The notes under the pieces are model-generated. The model was not told the DNA's origin. It saw only the letters and a program-made list of their open reading frames with translations, and made no database searches. From Leptodontidium sp. MPI-SDFR-AT-0119 (lineage: Eukaryota; Ascomycota; Leotiomycetes; Helotiales; Leptodontidiaceae), in contig JAHLEZ010000031.1 in the NCBI GenBank assembly GCA_020726505.1, positions 248,001 through 312,000 on the forward strand: a stretch of 64,000 nt of DNA, in the 5' to 3' direction. The translations under genes and the position numbers were made by a program. Below, piece by piece: positions 10,086 through 21,807 of this stretch (within the stretch, counting starts at the first letter, position 1; every line of letters begins with the position of its first letter).

Positions 10086-11289
10086 TTTGTTTGGATGTGT
10101 TGATACTTATTCTTGGTTGTGTGAGTTTTGCTGTGTTTGGATATGTTGTTGAGCTGTTTGATTGAAAACCAAATTTGGAATGGAGAAACGTATTGACAGG
10201 TAATCTACAGTTGGTTGTAAGCGCTGTGAAATAGGTGACATTTATGATGTCGACTGTTAGGAGTCGATGGGACAAGCATTTCTCAACGTGCTGTAGGGTG
10301 ACTGAGGGGTTAGTTGTTGTTGTTTTTTAAGTCAAAGTTGAAGAAATCGGTAGATAGTCACCCAATAGGAAATTGCCTGGGATAAATAACTAGCAACTAT
10401 GAATCCCTTCTTCTAGTGATCGTGAGTTGCTTCTAAGTCTTGACACAAGACAAATGCCTACTCCGGACATTGAGCCGTAGTAGACTACGTGCTAAGTCCA
10501 CTTCCATAGGGCTGTAAATGTTATGTCATAGGCACAGGTCTGATAAAATGAACTCATGTTAGTCATTTTTACCTAGACCCTAGTATAAGTAGATACTTCG
10601 CTAGTCACCTAATTGATGTAAGATTATTCAAGCATTTTATTCATATTGAATTTCCTCCCGTCGTAAATCTTATGCTTTGTCGCACCCTTTTGATTTTTAA
10701 TATAGGTAGTTTACACTTGCAACCATTCAGCCTAATAGTTAGAGGTCCTCTTCCCTGAACCGCACTTGGTTGGTTCGTCAGACAAGCCTGTAATAGGAGG
10801 ACTTCATTTGCAGATCTTTGAAACAAAAGGAGTATTTGGTCGGCCTTTCCTCGCCTTCTCCGAGGTACCGATGTCATAAAAACGGACTATCACTAACCAA
10901 AAGCCTTTTCTTGCAAACGCATTATGAATAGGTTCAGTCTCGGGAAGAAAGCAAATACGACCTGGCGAGTTTTTAAAATGCTAGAGAACTACTGATCCTG
11001 GTTGCAATCGCATTTTTGTACAGCTGGCTAACCCCTCAATACTTCTGAATCGTTTCATCCACGCGAAACTCAAAACAAGAAGCTCTATTCCTATACCACT
11101 CACTTTGGTTTGAAGTATTTGCCCGAGGATCAAGCGGAGCCGATGGTCCCCGAATCAAAACAAGGAATAATATTTACCTATATTGAGCTTCTAATCCATC
11201 ATTCTACTCCTCTCATCACCAACATCATTTCACTCCATCCTACTCCACTCAAACTTCAAATTCACAAACTCACCAAAAACAACTTCAAG
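10086..11289. other. gene-poor interval
   Basis: No supported gene. The left end is the leader of the small CxxC gene; the right end (11180-11289) is a CA/CT-rich leader for the secreted-protein remnant that starts at 11290. The frame 10641-10877 (-) shows no features of a gene. Confidence 0.45.
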
Positions 11290-11493
11290 ATGCAGCTCCC
11301 CATCATTGCTCTCGGGCCTTCGTGGCCGTCGCCGCCGTTGCTCCAGCCAAGGCCAAGCTCTGCTCAGTCGAGATAACCCCCATTTGCAAGGCGACTGTAC
11401 GTTCTATCCCTTTTCTCGAAGACTAAGAGAGCTTTCTGGGGATGGTTTCTGCCTGATCTAACTGGACGAAGTGCAGGCTGATTCCTAGAAGAG
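11290..11493 (+). pseudogene. small secreted protein remnant with a frameshift in the signal peptide
   Basis: A strong fungal leader ends in CTTCAAGATG at 11290. The frame begins MQLPIIALG, then is lost at a GGG run (11314-11316). One base over, the same DNA reads AFVAVAAVAPAKAKLCSVE and ITPICKAT, a textbook secretory signal peptide ending at AKA followed by two cysteines. The frame then meets a GTACGT donor at 11398, a CTAAC branch-like site and a GCAG acceptor at about 11478, after which three codons lead to a stop. As written, translation from the ATG ends at about 11376 in a different frame. This fits a small secreted peptide broken by one lost base, or a sequencing error. Family unknown. 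Confidence 0.45.
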
Positions 11494-11961
11494 CTAGTCG
11501 CCGTGTAAAATCCGTGCTGGGGTTTAAGTAGCCCAAAGAATAGTCAAGACAAAATGGAATTGAGAAGGGGGGGGGAGCTCAACAGATGTCGAAAGCGCCG
11601 AGTTTAATCATTTCTCCTGGCTAGCCCTGTTAATCGAAGAGGATGATTACAGTTTCAAGTGCTGGAATGAACAACTTATCCAAATTCGTGCTGATTATGA
11701 CTCCTTGGATGTTTTGGAATGCCCCTCAAAGTTGCGATTCATTTCCGAGATTTAGGAGCCTACTCCTCTGAGGGTCACAGCCGAAATGAAGCAATGTATA
11801 ACAGTTTGAACAAAAGTCAATCGAATTTTGAGCCTCAAGTGAGGTGGGTATGGTATATACAAGAAAAGATAGATATGTACAAGAAAGCTACCAGAGCAAA
11901 TGGTGGGGCTGAACCGAGCTAAGCTCAAGGTCCTAAAGATGGAGGGCTGGTTAGTCCCAGC
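11494..11961. other. intergenic, nothing recognised
   Basis: Between the secreted-peptide remnant and the 3' end of the AA9 gene; includes a run of eight or nine G near 11568. No gene seen. Confidence 0.45.
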
Positions 11962-13053
11962 TTAACAATCGTCGGCAGCAGCTACTGGAGCAGCAGAAGC
12001 TACAGGGACTGTAGATGAAGTCTGTACGAGGGTTTGGAGAGTGCTTGGGAGCACAGTGGCGACTGGGGCTGCAGTCTCGAGTGGTGCAGCTGAGGTGGTT
12101 ATAGCTGGGAGAGTTGAGTTGGATACAACAGATGTAGCAACAGGGGCAGAAGCTGAGCTGCTTACAATTGGCGCTGCGCTGCCACTATCGGCAGAACCAG
12201 CACAAGTGAAGAGTGCTGGGCCGGGAATGGTGTACTCGGAAGCCTTGTATGCATCATATGTGATTCCTGGATCGGCGGCGGCATAGGCTCCTGGGAAAGA
12301 GACTAGTGCCGATGGGGTGGTGCTTCCGCTGCCGGTGACCTCGATCTGGTGGCAAGATGGGTAGAATTGGGCACCTGGGTAAGCATAGGCAGCGTGTAAA
12401 GCGATCACTTCGTGGCGGACGAGATAAGAGCCAGGGGCGAGGCAGGATGGGATGGTGTAGCTGAGGAATCCTCCAGCCTTCTCGATGACATCGGATGCCC
12501 AGACATCAGAACTTCCAGTACGTCCAGCCTCTTGAACCTTGAACCAGACGGCACTGAAGATTATCAAAAAATATTTCGCTTCGGCTGGAATGAAATGCTT
12601 ACTCGGACTCTGGAACAAAGGTGCTGCAATCTCCACCAGGGCAAAGGGCCATATAGGTGATAGCTGGTCCCATGTGTGACTCCGGCCATAAAGTCCAGTA
12701 CAAGTCGACTTGGCTACCAGCAGCAACAGGGCCGGCGGTCAACTTCGCTGGAGAGGAACCAACGATTCCACCTGCAGTGTATCCACCGCATTGAATGTCG
12801 ATCGAGGTCAAGTCCTCTACCGGTCCGTTGCCTTGGATAGCTCGGAAGATCCGGTCTGGAAGAGGGGTGGTGTAAGGATCTTGGTATGGTTGGTAGCCCT
12901 GATTGAAATTCGTTAGTTGACTGTGCAAAACTCGTTCAAGAGTGGACCTACAGTGTATTCAACTCCACCAATGGAAGCATTGTTGACATATCCATGGGCA
13001 GAAACAGTAGTGGCTGCCAGAGCCGCAAGAAGAGAGAATGTAGCGAAAGACAT
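11962..13053 (-). CDS. AA9 lytic polysaccharide monooxygenase, 3 exons
   Basis: Copper-dependent LPMO (formerly GH61) that oxidatively cleaves cellulose or related glucans outside the cell. Exons 13053-12952, 12898-12603 and 12553-11962 total 990 nt, 329 residues. Residues 1-19 are a signal peptide (LLAALAATTVSA), leaving His20 (HGYV) as mature N-terminal His1 of the histidine brace. The second brace ligand is His109 in WPESHMGP. RHEVIALH (180-186) and AQFYPSC (Gln195, Tyr197) supply the remaining active-site residues. After the catalytic domain (about residue 225) comes an Ala/Ser/Thr/Val-rich tail, probably O-glycosylated, ending ADDC; there is no CBM1. A TATAAAG sits about 65 bp upstream (13116-13122). 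It suggests plant-cell-wall degrading ability. Confidence 0.93.
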
Positions 13054-13115
13054 AATGAGTGTGTATGAGAAGGTTTTAAGACTTGCTTGCCCTTCTATTT
13101 TGGCAGCTGGTTTAC

Positions 13116-13122
13116 CTTTATA
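13116..13122 (-). promoter_or_regulatory. TATA box of the AA9 gene
   Basis: TATAAAG on the minus strand, about 65 bp upstream of the AA9 start codon. Confidence 0.5.
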
Positions 13123-14938
13123 CAAACCTCACTCCCTCATTGTGGAAACCTAATTTCCTACCCAATTGATATCCAACCTGCCAAGAGGCACAGCGCATTG
13201 CTTGGCCTAGCTGTCAGCAGGGCGTTGCGCTCTGAATAGGGCCATATTAATTGTTTCCTCGAATTTGTGCAGGGGAAGTACGTTGCAGCAATATAAACGG
13301 AACGAATTGTTTCCCAACTCGTCGTCCGAACTCCGCACTTCGACTTTATCTGCGCCACTAATGCCGTTTCAAGTGGTGGTTGTGCCCTGGGTGGCACGCC
13401 TCTAACGGGCTTGGGATCCCAGGAACCGGGACTGGTGGGTCGTGGGATCCACCACTAGGAGAAAACATCGTGGCGCTGTGTTACAGATCATCCGAGGATA
13501 TATTATCTCGCCCTTGGCCCAGGGCCACGAGGACTGCTGTGACTGCTTTCATATTTGCCAGCTTATCCAGAAGTTTGTTGACATCTTCCTCCAGTCAGTT
13601 TTGCGCTTCATTTTAAGATCGACATGATGATTGTGACAAGGATCATCAGCGCTGTTGTGTGACAACATAGTCACAACAGCAGTCGATTTGGAAGTACTGT
13701 ACATCTTCGCGAAGGTAGGTCTCCGCGTCTGCCTGGTTTTGTGAATGAAGAGGGCTCCCATGTTAAATCCTCTGCGGTATCAAGAATGGCGTCAACGAGA
13801 CGATCGGGTCAACACAAGTGGTGTTTTTGGGGACAAAACCGGGCAGGTCTCGTGGCTGTAAAGACGTAAGCATCCCCTCAAAAAGAGATGTGGCAGATGA
13901 CTGACTTTAATATAGATACTTGCAGGTCGATCCCACTGTAACCCTTACAATCTTTGACATCGAATGAACACTTGGGGGCATGGAACGCGGACCGAAGGTA
14001 CCATGGCCATCTCAGAGATGACCCCATGTGGGCTCTTCAATTTCTCGGATCGTCCCATGAACGATGTGGTCGGGTTGAAGTAACGTTGCGATCGCCCTCG
14101 CAAGCGGCTGTATGTATCGATACTTGAAGGCATGTGCGGAGAAACTGTCGTTGCTGGAAAGGATGTGACTTGGTACGAAAGTGCCATGCCTCGCTCGAAA
14201 TACCGATGGCGAGGCCTGATATGGGGAAATCGAGGGCTCGAGTAAGTATAGTGCGTCGAGGAATTACCTTCAGGGAAGCATCCATGCACAGCAGAAACAT
14301 CGCATTGAACAATGGCTAGAGTGTACGTGCGATGCAAGAATCTTTGCAACAGACTGCACACGCCCACTTCATTCGACCCGACCAACTCTCACAAGCTTGG
14401 CACAATAGTGTTCTTGAAGACGAAGACCCAGAAACGTCTTTCGCTTGAGAAAACTCTCACATGCAAGCCGAAAGGCAGGCCATGACAAAGTTTCCGTTGA
14501 TCCAAAATCTTCCGCCATGCCAGCCTTGAAGTGTTGAGCAGACTCCGTACCCTCTGTACCGGCATATTCTCTCATCATCGCTGGCTGCGGTCTCTTGTCT
14601 TCCTCGACCTTGGTGTGAGCGAAGACCATTGGCTAAACTTTGGTGGATATCTAGGATGCGACAAATCTCTTCATGCGAGAGAAGAAATTTCAGCTGCTTG
14701 GGAAATCGAACATTATCTCAGGGGATTTCCTGCCTGGCCTGGCGCAAGATTACAAGGGAATTGTGCAAGACTTGTAGAAGAACCGAGACTGCGGGAAAAT
14801 AGATCGAGGTAAGAACCCAACAGTTTATACATTGCCTAATGAAGAAATGTACAGGAACAAGGAAAGAATAGAGGGGTGAGTTTTGATGGTCTTACCTCCG
14901 GGACCTATTATCCTCCGCCAAATATTAGAGTGCCCCTC
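13123..14938. other. 1.8-kb interval without supported genes
   Basis: Several frames of 60-146 codons occur but none has recognisable motifs, good starts or paired splice sites. A hairpin at 13651-13680 is the only structure noted. It may hold non-coding transcripts or regulatory DNA for the AA9 gene. Confidence 0.4.
13651..13680. other. inverted repeat / hairpin
   Basis: GCTGTTGTG and its reverse complement CACAACAGC face each other across 12 bases; TGAC/GTCA pairs extend the stem with a 2-base bulge. No T-run follows and no gene is attached, so a function is not evident. Confidence 0.4.
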
Positions 14939-16422
14939 TCATGCCTTGCTTAAAATTCCTTTTGGGTTGAAATGCTTCACACCGACAACTCCAAACCCCC
15001 CAGCAAGAACAAGAATCCCACTGAACGTTGCAACTTCATCAAACCCATGATATCTGCTCACCAGAGCTCCATCAATGGGAGGTCCAATCAAAGCCGCGAT
15101 TGCCATCACAGCCATGCCCATACCCATGTACGTCCCTAAATTTCTGGGATCTGGCGTGATCTGCGCGAGACAAACCGCCATGCCGGAGATGATGGCACCG
15201 GAGCAGAATCCGTAGAGCACAGCGAACACGATGATACTCGCGTTGCCTCCCAACTTCTGCATGCAGAGAACTAGTATTCCTGTGCTCAAGCCAGCAGCAC
15301 AAAGTGCATTCAGCCGTCCCAGCTTGTCTCCCAGGATACCTGGAATGACTCGACCTAGAAACGATGCCGCATTGAGGATTGCGAGAAGATTGCCCGCGAG
15401 TTGTGTTCCCATCCCGTGTGCGACTGCAAATGTAGGCAGATAGAAGAACGGCATGAACATCCCCATCATCATTAGGAATACCGATGCAATCAGACTCGAG
15501 TATTGCGGATCCTTGAACGCCTCGGGGAGGAAAAACTTGTTCTTTCGTGGGGGAAGACGAGGTCGGATCGCTGTAGCTGCGGGGAGCATTAGAGCTATCA
15601 TAATGAACCCCAAAATGCGAACTGTCCAGCCGAAACTCAATGAGCTATTGTTCAACATCTTGCTGATGATTATGGGAAATAAAATTCCGCCGATGGAGGA
15701 GCCGCCGATTGTAAGTCCCATCGCTGCACCACGTTTCTTGTAGAAGTATTGGCCTGTTGCTGCCATCGCGGGTGCCATGCTCATTCCCATTGAAACTCCT
15801 AGATTTATGTCAGTATTCAATCATCTCTTTGGGTGCTGAGGATTTGTTACCGCCGAGGATTCCTTGCGCCAGGAGGAATTGATAGAATGTTGTACAGAGA
15901 CTTGTCATCATGACCGAGATGATGTAGCCTAGAATGGCTGGCCAAATTATCTGTTGACCCGATGTCAGCCTGGGAACAATACTTCATCTTCCCTAGACAT
16001 CGGTATACCTTCGATCCAAACCTATCAAACAATGGTCCGCCAATCAGATTACCACCGAAGAGGAAGAATAGTTGAAGAGATCCGATCCATGAAACTGTGG
16101 AAGGCGACTCATTTCGAAGCTGGTGTGTTGAATAGTATTCTTGGTATACACTTCACTACAGTTAGTGTATGTCGACCTGAGATAATTGGATAGAGAAGTA
16201 CCCGAATGCATTTGCGTATCCAAAGCCACAGAAGAGAACTCCAGCTGCACCAGCCACAACCAACCACGCTCTCAATCCACCTTCAGGATAGTCATCCTCT
16301 GGCTTTGTCGAATCGTTGACCACGGATCCTTTCTCGGATGGCAAGTCTGGACTGGGGTCCGTAGCTTGAACTCTACTCTCTTTCTCCATACCAAACTCGG
16401 GGTCGCTTTTGTCGACATCCAT
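14939..16422 (-). CDS. MFS transporter, monocarboxylate-transporter-like, 4 exons
   Basis: Major facilitator protein of the fungal MCT-like group, probably a plasma-membrane carrier of carboxylates or related small molecules. Exons 16422-16202, 16150-16009, 15950-15851 and 15798-14939 give 440 residues in frame. A hydrophilic N-terminus leads to the family signature PEGGLRAWLVV (about residues 46-56) before TM1. Splicing rejoins THQLRNESPSTVSWIGSLQ and GGNLIGGPLFDRFG, the typical loop after TM2/TM3. The large last exon holds the later helices, with the central basic loop IRPRLPPRKNK. The start could be 15 codons further upstream (16467). Divergent from a Zn2Cys6 regulator across about 840 bp, an arrangement often seen when the factor controls the carrier; that link is inferred. 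Confidence 0.88.
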
Positions 16423-17258
16423 GTCAGCAAGTCTGAGTTCGGCGCGTGAAGTTAAGGAGAGAATCAATTGATTGAACTTGTTAGCTTGATCTGTATATCG
16501 AAAAGAATGACTCGTAGTTAGAATGCGAAGCCATCTGAGGTTATATCAAGAAAAATGATAACGATCAAATTGAATGAGAGACGGCTGAATGGAGATAACG
16601 CTGAATTGAGGCGCCGCTGATTTCACGATGCTCAAGCCTTCAACGGTCTCCAAGTAATAATCGGGCATATTGACCCGGCGCATCATGTCATTGGTTGCCC
16701 TAACACCATTCCCTAGACCCCTGCTCATGTCCAATCCATTGCATTGGACGCCTCTTTTTGTTTGAGCATCCCAAACCCTTTGAGGTGTAAATCCGAAGAC
16801 CGAAGACCGAGGTCGCAACAGAGCCCGTGACCAGCCAGCCCCTTGTCTGTGTGACTGCTAAAGTCAGCAAATTTAGCGAGTTCGCCAAGGCTTCGCTCTA
16901 TTCAGCTTATGTCCGTGTTTCTCTCGGTCTTTTCAACTTCATCCTCAGCAATAAGCCGTATGCTCACAACTTCAGTCTCTTTCAACTCCATAGATGTGAC
17001 TCAAGGCTGCATATTCTTACGTGTTGAACCGCCAATTACATCTCTCGACGCGTGTGCAAGATTTCTCGAGGCTACTATTACAGTGGAAACCTCCCCGCGA
17101 CGCGCACCGGGGAGCGCCCGCGGACTACACATCTGTAAAAGCTTGTTCATGACTCCCTAGTTATCTGATCGGATCTGATAAAGTCACGAAGTCTGCACAT
17201 TACCCTACCAAATCACCGAGCCCTCTCACTTCGTCCAACTCATATCTCCATCGTCAAA
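16423..17258. promoter_or_regulatory. shared divergent promoter region (MFS / Zn2Cys6 factor)
   Basis: About 840 bp between two divergent start codons. It includes a GC-rich patch around 17095-17125 with a palindromic CCGCGG and further CGG triplets, the half-sites bound by Zn2Cys6 proteins. CGG triplets are common by chance, so this is only suggestive. Confidence 0.35.
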
Positions 17259-19718
17259 ATGTCCGAGCCCGTGGATCCTCCTGCTGTTGATGGGGCCTCA
17301 GTAACTGCAGCAGCCCCTCCACGAAAGAGACGCAGGCCGGCCTTGTCCTGCGAGCAATGTCGACGCCGGAAGATCAAGTGCGACCGGATTTATCCATGTG
17401 GCCAATGCCTTCAATCCAAGACTGCATCATGCACCTACAGCCCAGACAGTGTCCCTGGGGTTGGTCACGTGAATAGAGGAGGGATCCAAAAGCCCAGACA
17501 GGCAATTCAGGAGCCGAGGGGGGAGTCAACACTTGGCCGATGGGCGAAAGAGAATGGGATATCCATTCCGAACCGTAGCCGGGCTACCCTCGCTGTGGAC
17601 CCAATGACAGCCCCAAAAGACAATCAGTCATCAAGTACAACCTCACCCAAAGGACTAACTTCATCCGATGACTCTCGCACCAGCTTGTCCTCACCCGCTA
17701 CTGATCCAATTCAAGAGTTCGTGACTGAAGAGAATAACAAAGAACTACTTGGTCGTATCTTAGAGAAGCTATCCGAGACTAAGGCTAGTGCAGATGGCTC
17801 GACCGTACAGAGGGAAGAGTTTAAGTTCTCACTCGAGCAGAAGGACCATGTCCGTGGAACAGTATCAAAGACTAGATTCTTTGGTCAAAGCCATTGGATG
17901 TATTCATTTGGTGCAGTAAGTTCTCCACTAGCTCATGTCAAACCAATCTGACCAACCACGTAGTTCGATCAAATCTCCTGTGTGAGCATCAACCCCACGA
18001 ACAACACGCCGGATCTCAAGGAGGACTTGAGGGAATCGGATGTATTTCGCTTGCTCGAAGAGTGCAAAGCCATATCTAGAGCCGCAAAAGCAACTCCGCA
18101 CAACTTATACCTGTTAAATCCACGCTTCCGAGAATCTGTTCCGTCTCGGGATATCTGCGACAAGCTGGTGGTGTGCTACCTTCGAACATCAGAGTCGATT
18201 TATCGCATCTTACACATCCCCTCCTTTCATAGGGAATACAACCAATACTGGCTCAATCCAGCAGGTACTGGGTCGCCTTTCATAATCAAACTACTTTTGG
18301 TCTTGTCCATCGGCGCTATCTTCTATCAAGAGCCCGACTCTGCGCATTGGCGAGGTCAAGCACTTCAATGGCTTTTCGCAGCCCAGTCATGGATGTCAAC
18401 TCCATTCGAGAAGAAGAGGCTTCACATTTCTGGCCTGCAGATCCATTGTTTGATTTTGATCGCCCGCATCGACAATGGAATTGCCGGCGATCTCGTTTGG
18501 AGTTCTGCTGGAGCGTTGGTCCGAACAGCCTTCCAAATGGGTTACCATCGAGATCCGAAGTTCCTTCCACACATGTCACCCCTCCACGCGGAACTTCGAC
18601 GTCGTCTCTGGGCAACCGTGATGGAAATCAACATACAATCCGCACTGGATTCTGGCATGCCAGCCCTGATTTCTGAAAGCGACTATGACACCGAACCTCC
18701 CGCCAATCTTGACGATGACGATATCGACGAATCCGTAACCATCACTCCCAGCCCTAAACCAAGCCACGTCTTCACCCAAACCTCCCTTCAGATTCGATTA
18801 CTAAGTAGCTTCAAGTTGCGGCTTCTAATCGTCTCTCACTCGAATAACATCCGCATGGAGCCCTCCTACGAAGAAGTCCTCCGCATAAGCTCCGAGCTCT
18901 CAAAATCCCTCAAAGAGAACAACGCATTCATCACGAAGATCTTACAGTCGCCCGCCCAGCCTCCCAAGATCTCACAGATGGAACGGAACAACTTCGACCT
19001 TGCGACCCGCAGATACCTCCTCACCCTCCACCGACCATTCTCATCCCGCGCCACCCGCGATCCTCGCTACTACTTCTCCCGCAAGATGTGTCTCGATCTC
19101 GCAACTACATTTCTCACTTACCCCTCCACCAACCCATCAGAACCTCCTCTTCCAGAAGGTCACCATGATGACTACACTCGCATGACCATTATGAGAGGTG
19201 GTTTCTGCAAGGGCCTCCTCGTACACGCTTGCATTGTAATCTTTGCCGAGATCCTGGCCCAGCTAGACGAAGAAACAAGCTTCACTGACCAAAGTCGTCT
19301 GGCCCGAGAGCCACTCAAGCAGCTCTTGAGAGATGCAGTGACCTTACTAGCTAAACGAATCGAACTCGCAGAAAACAATGTCAAGGGTCATCTCTTCATC
19401 TCCGTCGTTTTAGCCCAAATCGAGGCCTTGGAGGACGGTGCGAACCCCGAGCAATGTGTCATGGAAGCTGGCTACAAGAGCGTGGCGATGTGTCTCGAGC
19501 TGCTGAAGCGTCGGATTCCAGGCCGTGTCAGCGCAGGAGATTATGATCGCCATGTCGAGGATGGGACATCTCCGGATGGGATTGGCGTTGGAATTGGTGA
19601 GGTTCAGGATCCGAGGATGGACTTTACGATGGATGATTGGAATATGGACTTTAATCTGCCGGAGTCTTGGTTGATGTCTGGATGGGAGGATAATCAACCG
19701 TGGGGATTGCAAATTTAG
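17259..19718 (+). CDS. Zn2Cys6 transcription factor with fungal-specific domain, 2 exons
   Basis: Nuclear zinc-cluster regulator of 803 residues. Exons 17259-17915 and 17964-19718; the 48-bp intron starts GTAAGT and ends TAG and keeps the frame. The DNA-binding domain is at residues 31-58, with cysteines spaced C-x2-C-x6-C-x5-C-x2-C-x7-C after a basic PPRKRRR stretch that can serve as nuclear signal. A Ser/Thr/Pro-rich linker follows. From about residue 265 the fungal_trans middle homology region appears (ESIYRILHIPSFHREYNQYW, then AFQMGYHRDP and LRRRLWATVMEINIQSALD). The C-terminus is acidic with Trp and Met (DDWNMDFNLPESWLMSGWED), a plausible activation segment. It is divergent from the MFS carrier, a likely target. 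Specific pathway unknown. Confidence 0.93.
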
Positions 19719-21537
19719 ATGGGCTGGGATGGAAGGGAAGATTTTTGATGGCTTATGAGTTATGAATTGATGTGGTGGACGGATGTATTATATGTAACAA
19801 TGCCCCTCGTTCGGCTGGCTACAATAGAGCTGGCCAAGGCTGGCTGGTAGCAGTAAATCACAACTCAACATGTTGATTAATTACCTTGTACTCATTTCCC
19901 ATGGGTGGATATACTTGCATTGTTTCCAATTTGTTAAAACCTCAAAGATCCCGAGTTCTCTGAAGGTAAACGACACAAATGAGATGGACGCGGGACCGCT
20001 GGGATCAGACGTGGCTCTGCAGTAGCCACTTCTTCTTGTTGGGGAGAAAACATTCTAATATAAAGGCAGACTTGCAGAACTCAGAGCTATTATGTCCACC
20101 CAAGCAATAGATCTGGAATTGCCGCTCCAATATATTTCTCCTAGTCCTCTTCGTATACCTACATAGGCGAATCCAAAACCAAAAGCGGACCCATACATGT
20201 GATAGGTACATCTTCCTCCAACTACCAACATATCGTATTCCCAGTCCCACAAATTTAATTCGGTACATGTACTGTACAAACCAGACCCTTCACCCCTACC
20301 TAATACAACACGAGGAGGCAAATCCCCAATCCAAGGCGAAAACCAGCAGTGATGTGTTGGTGTTGTCAAAGCTGAATTGGCGCAGGCCGAGCAGGGATGG
20401 TTCTGCAGGCTGACGTCGGCTCATGGGTGCCGAGCTACATGCAGCACACTTCGTGGTTCCTTGCAAAGCCTGATTGATGCTGTCAGTCGCCTCGCGTCGC
20501 CTCCCCCCACACCACTTCCAACCAGACTCCAGGGCATCGCCCATTCTATCCACTATCACACTCTTGCACACAGCCCTGTCCTGTCTTGCCCTGTATTGTC
20601 GCGATGAGATGCCAGATCTCCCCTCCAAGATACGAATGCGTACACAGCCCCGAGGACAGGAAGGGCAATTACTGGTAAGTAAGGCAAGGCAAGTGCCAGT
20701 CAAGTCAAGTCCTGATGTTCTGCCGCCCTTCTAGCGCTCACTCTCACGAGAAGAACAAGGCTCTCTCCCTCCAAGCTCCCTCTCTCGTGATTCCGAGTCA
20801 GTCAGCAGGACACTTTTCTAGCCTCTAGGCAGCGAGCTAATACTGTATACCTCCGTTTGCATATAACGCGTTCAGTTGGCATTAGTATTACTCACTGAAC
20901 TCGGTGAGAGAAGTCTGCATTGCGGCTCTGCTCAGCCCCGATCTGTTGTGTAATCCATCCAGGTCTGGAGAAGAAGGACTCGAGAGGTGCGCCGCCGGTG
21001 CAGTAGCATGGTGATTGATGGCTGGTGCCCTGGATGTTGGTTGGCGTGGTCAATGACATCCCAGACCGAGGTGGCCGGGGTAGTGTGGTGGAGGGGGGGG
21101 CTGATATCGACGGGCATTTGTTAGGGAGTTCATGGGTAGGGGAGGATAAGGGGCCAGCGAAGGGTCTTGGCTGGCTGGCACATGTCATTGGAGGGGTTGA
21201 GGGGTTGCAAGCGGATGGGAGGGAGCCTTGTCTTTTTCTCGTCAGACCGAGTGAGTCTACTGTACGGGTATGAGTACATAAATATGCCTTGCTCTCCCTC
21301 CCTGTCTGAGGTGTGTTGGTTTTTTGAGTCACCTCCTCAGCCTCCTCTCCATTCTGGCCACTTCACATCTTCACTTCAGCTCGCATATCTCTGTATATCT
21401 TCAGCTGGTGTCAATTCTGCACCCCACTCTGGTCCAGCACAAATCAACTTCTCAATCCGATTCTCGATTCTCGATTCTGTCAACCAATCCTCACCAATCA
21501 AAACAAACAATCAAATCAACCCTCTACACAACTCACA
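19719..21537. other. 1.8-kb interval, mostly leader/regulatory DNA
   Basis: No supported gene. The frames at 20005-20703 (-) and 20377-21332 look accidental. The last 250 bp before 21538 are strongly CT/CA-rich (typical long fungal leader), and an ACATAAATA TATA-like site occurs near 21275. Confidence 0.45.
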
Positions 21538-21807
21538 ATGTGTCTCTTCTCCTCACCAAAGAAACACCACCGTCGCTCGTACGTCGAGGAAGTCTACGTG
21601 GCTCCTCGTCCCGTCTCACGACACTCTCACCACTCCCATCACCACCACGGCCATGGAGGACATGGACGATCGTCTTACACCTCTGTCACTCGAACCTCGA
21701 GACCTGTTAGCAGGGAATATATCACTCCACGAATGAGCCAGAGCAGCTACAGGCGAAGTGTGCCGGTTGTGGTTGAGCAGAGACATAGCACGAGATCTTA
21801 TCGGTAG
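21538..21807 (+). CDS. small His/Arg/Ser-rich protein, 89 residues
   Basis: Single-exon gene with a clear fungal start (CACAATGTG after a CA-rich leader). The product is very basic: an N-terminal LFSSPKKHHRRSY segment, a His-rich centre (HSHHSHHHHGHGGHG, about residues 29-43) and a Ser/Arg/Val-rich C-terminus ending RSYR. It has no signal peptide or membrane segment and is probably disordered. The His cluster could bind metal, or the protein may simply be a low-complexity nuclear/cytoplasmic factor. I know of similar short MCLFS-type proteins in related fungi but no assigned function. The long leader (starting near 21300) suggests a well-expressed or regulated mRNA. Confidence 0.65.
   Translation: MCLFSSPKKHHRRSYVEEVYVAPRPVSRHSHHSHHHHGHGGHGRSSYTSVTRTSRPVSREYITPRMSQSSYRRSVPVVVEQRHSTRSYR

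Noticed and set aside
11110..11376. 88-codon frame as a gene
   Set aside because: The upstream part lies in a typical leader; only the last ATG (11290) has start context, and its frame is disrupted in the signal peptide.
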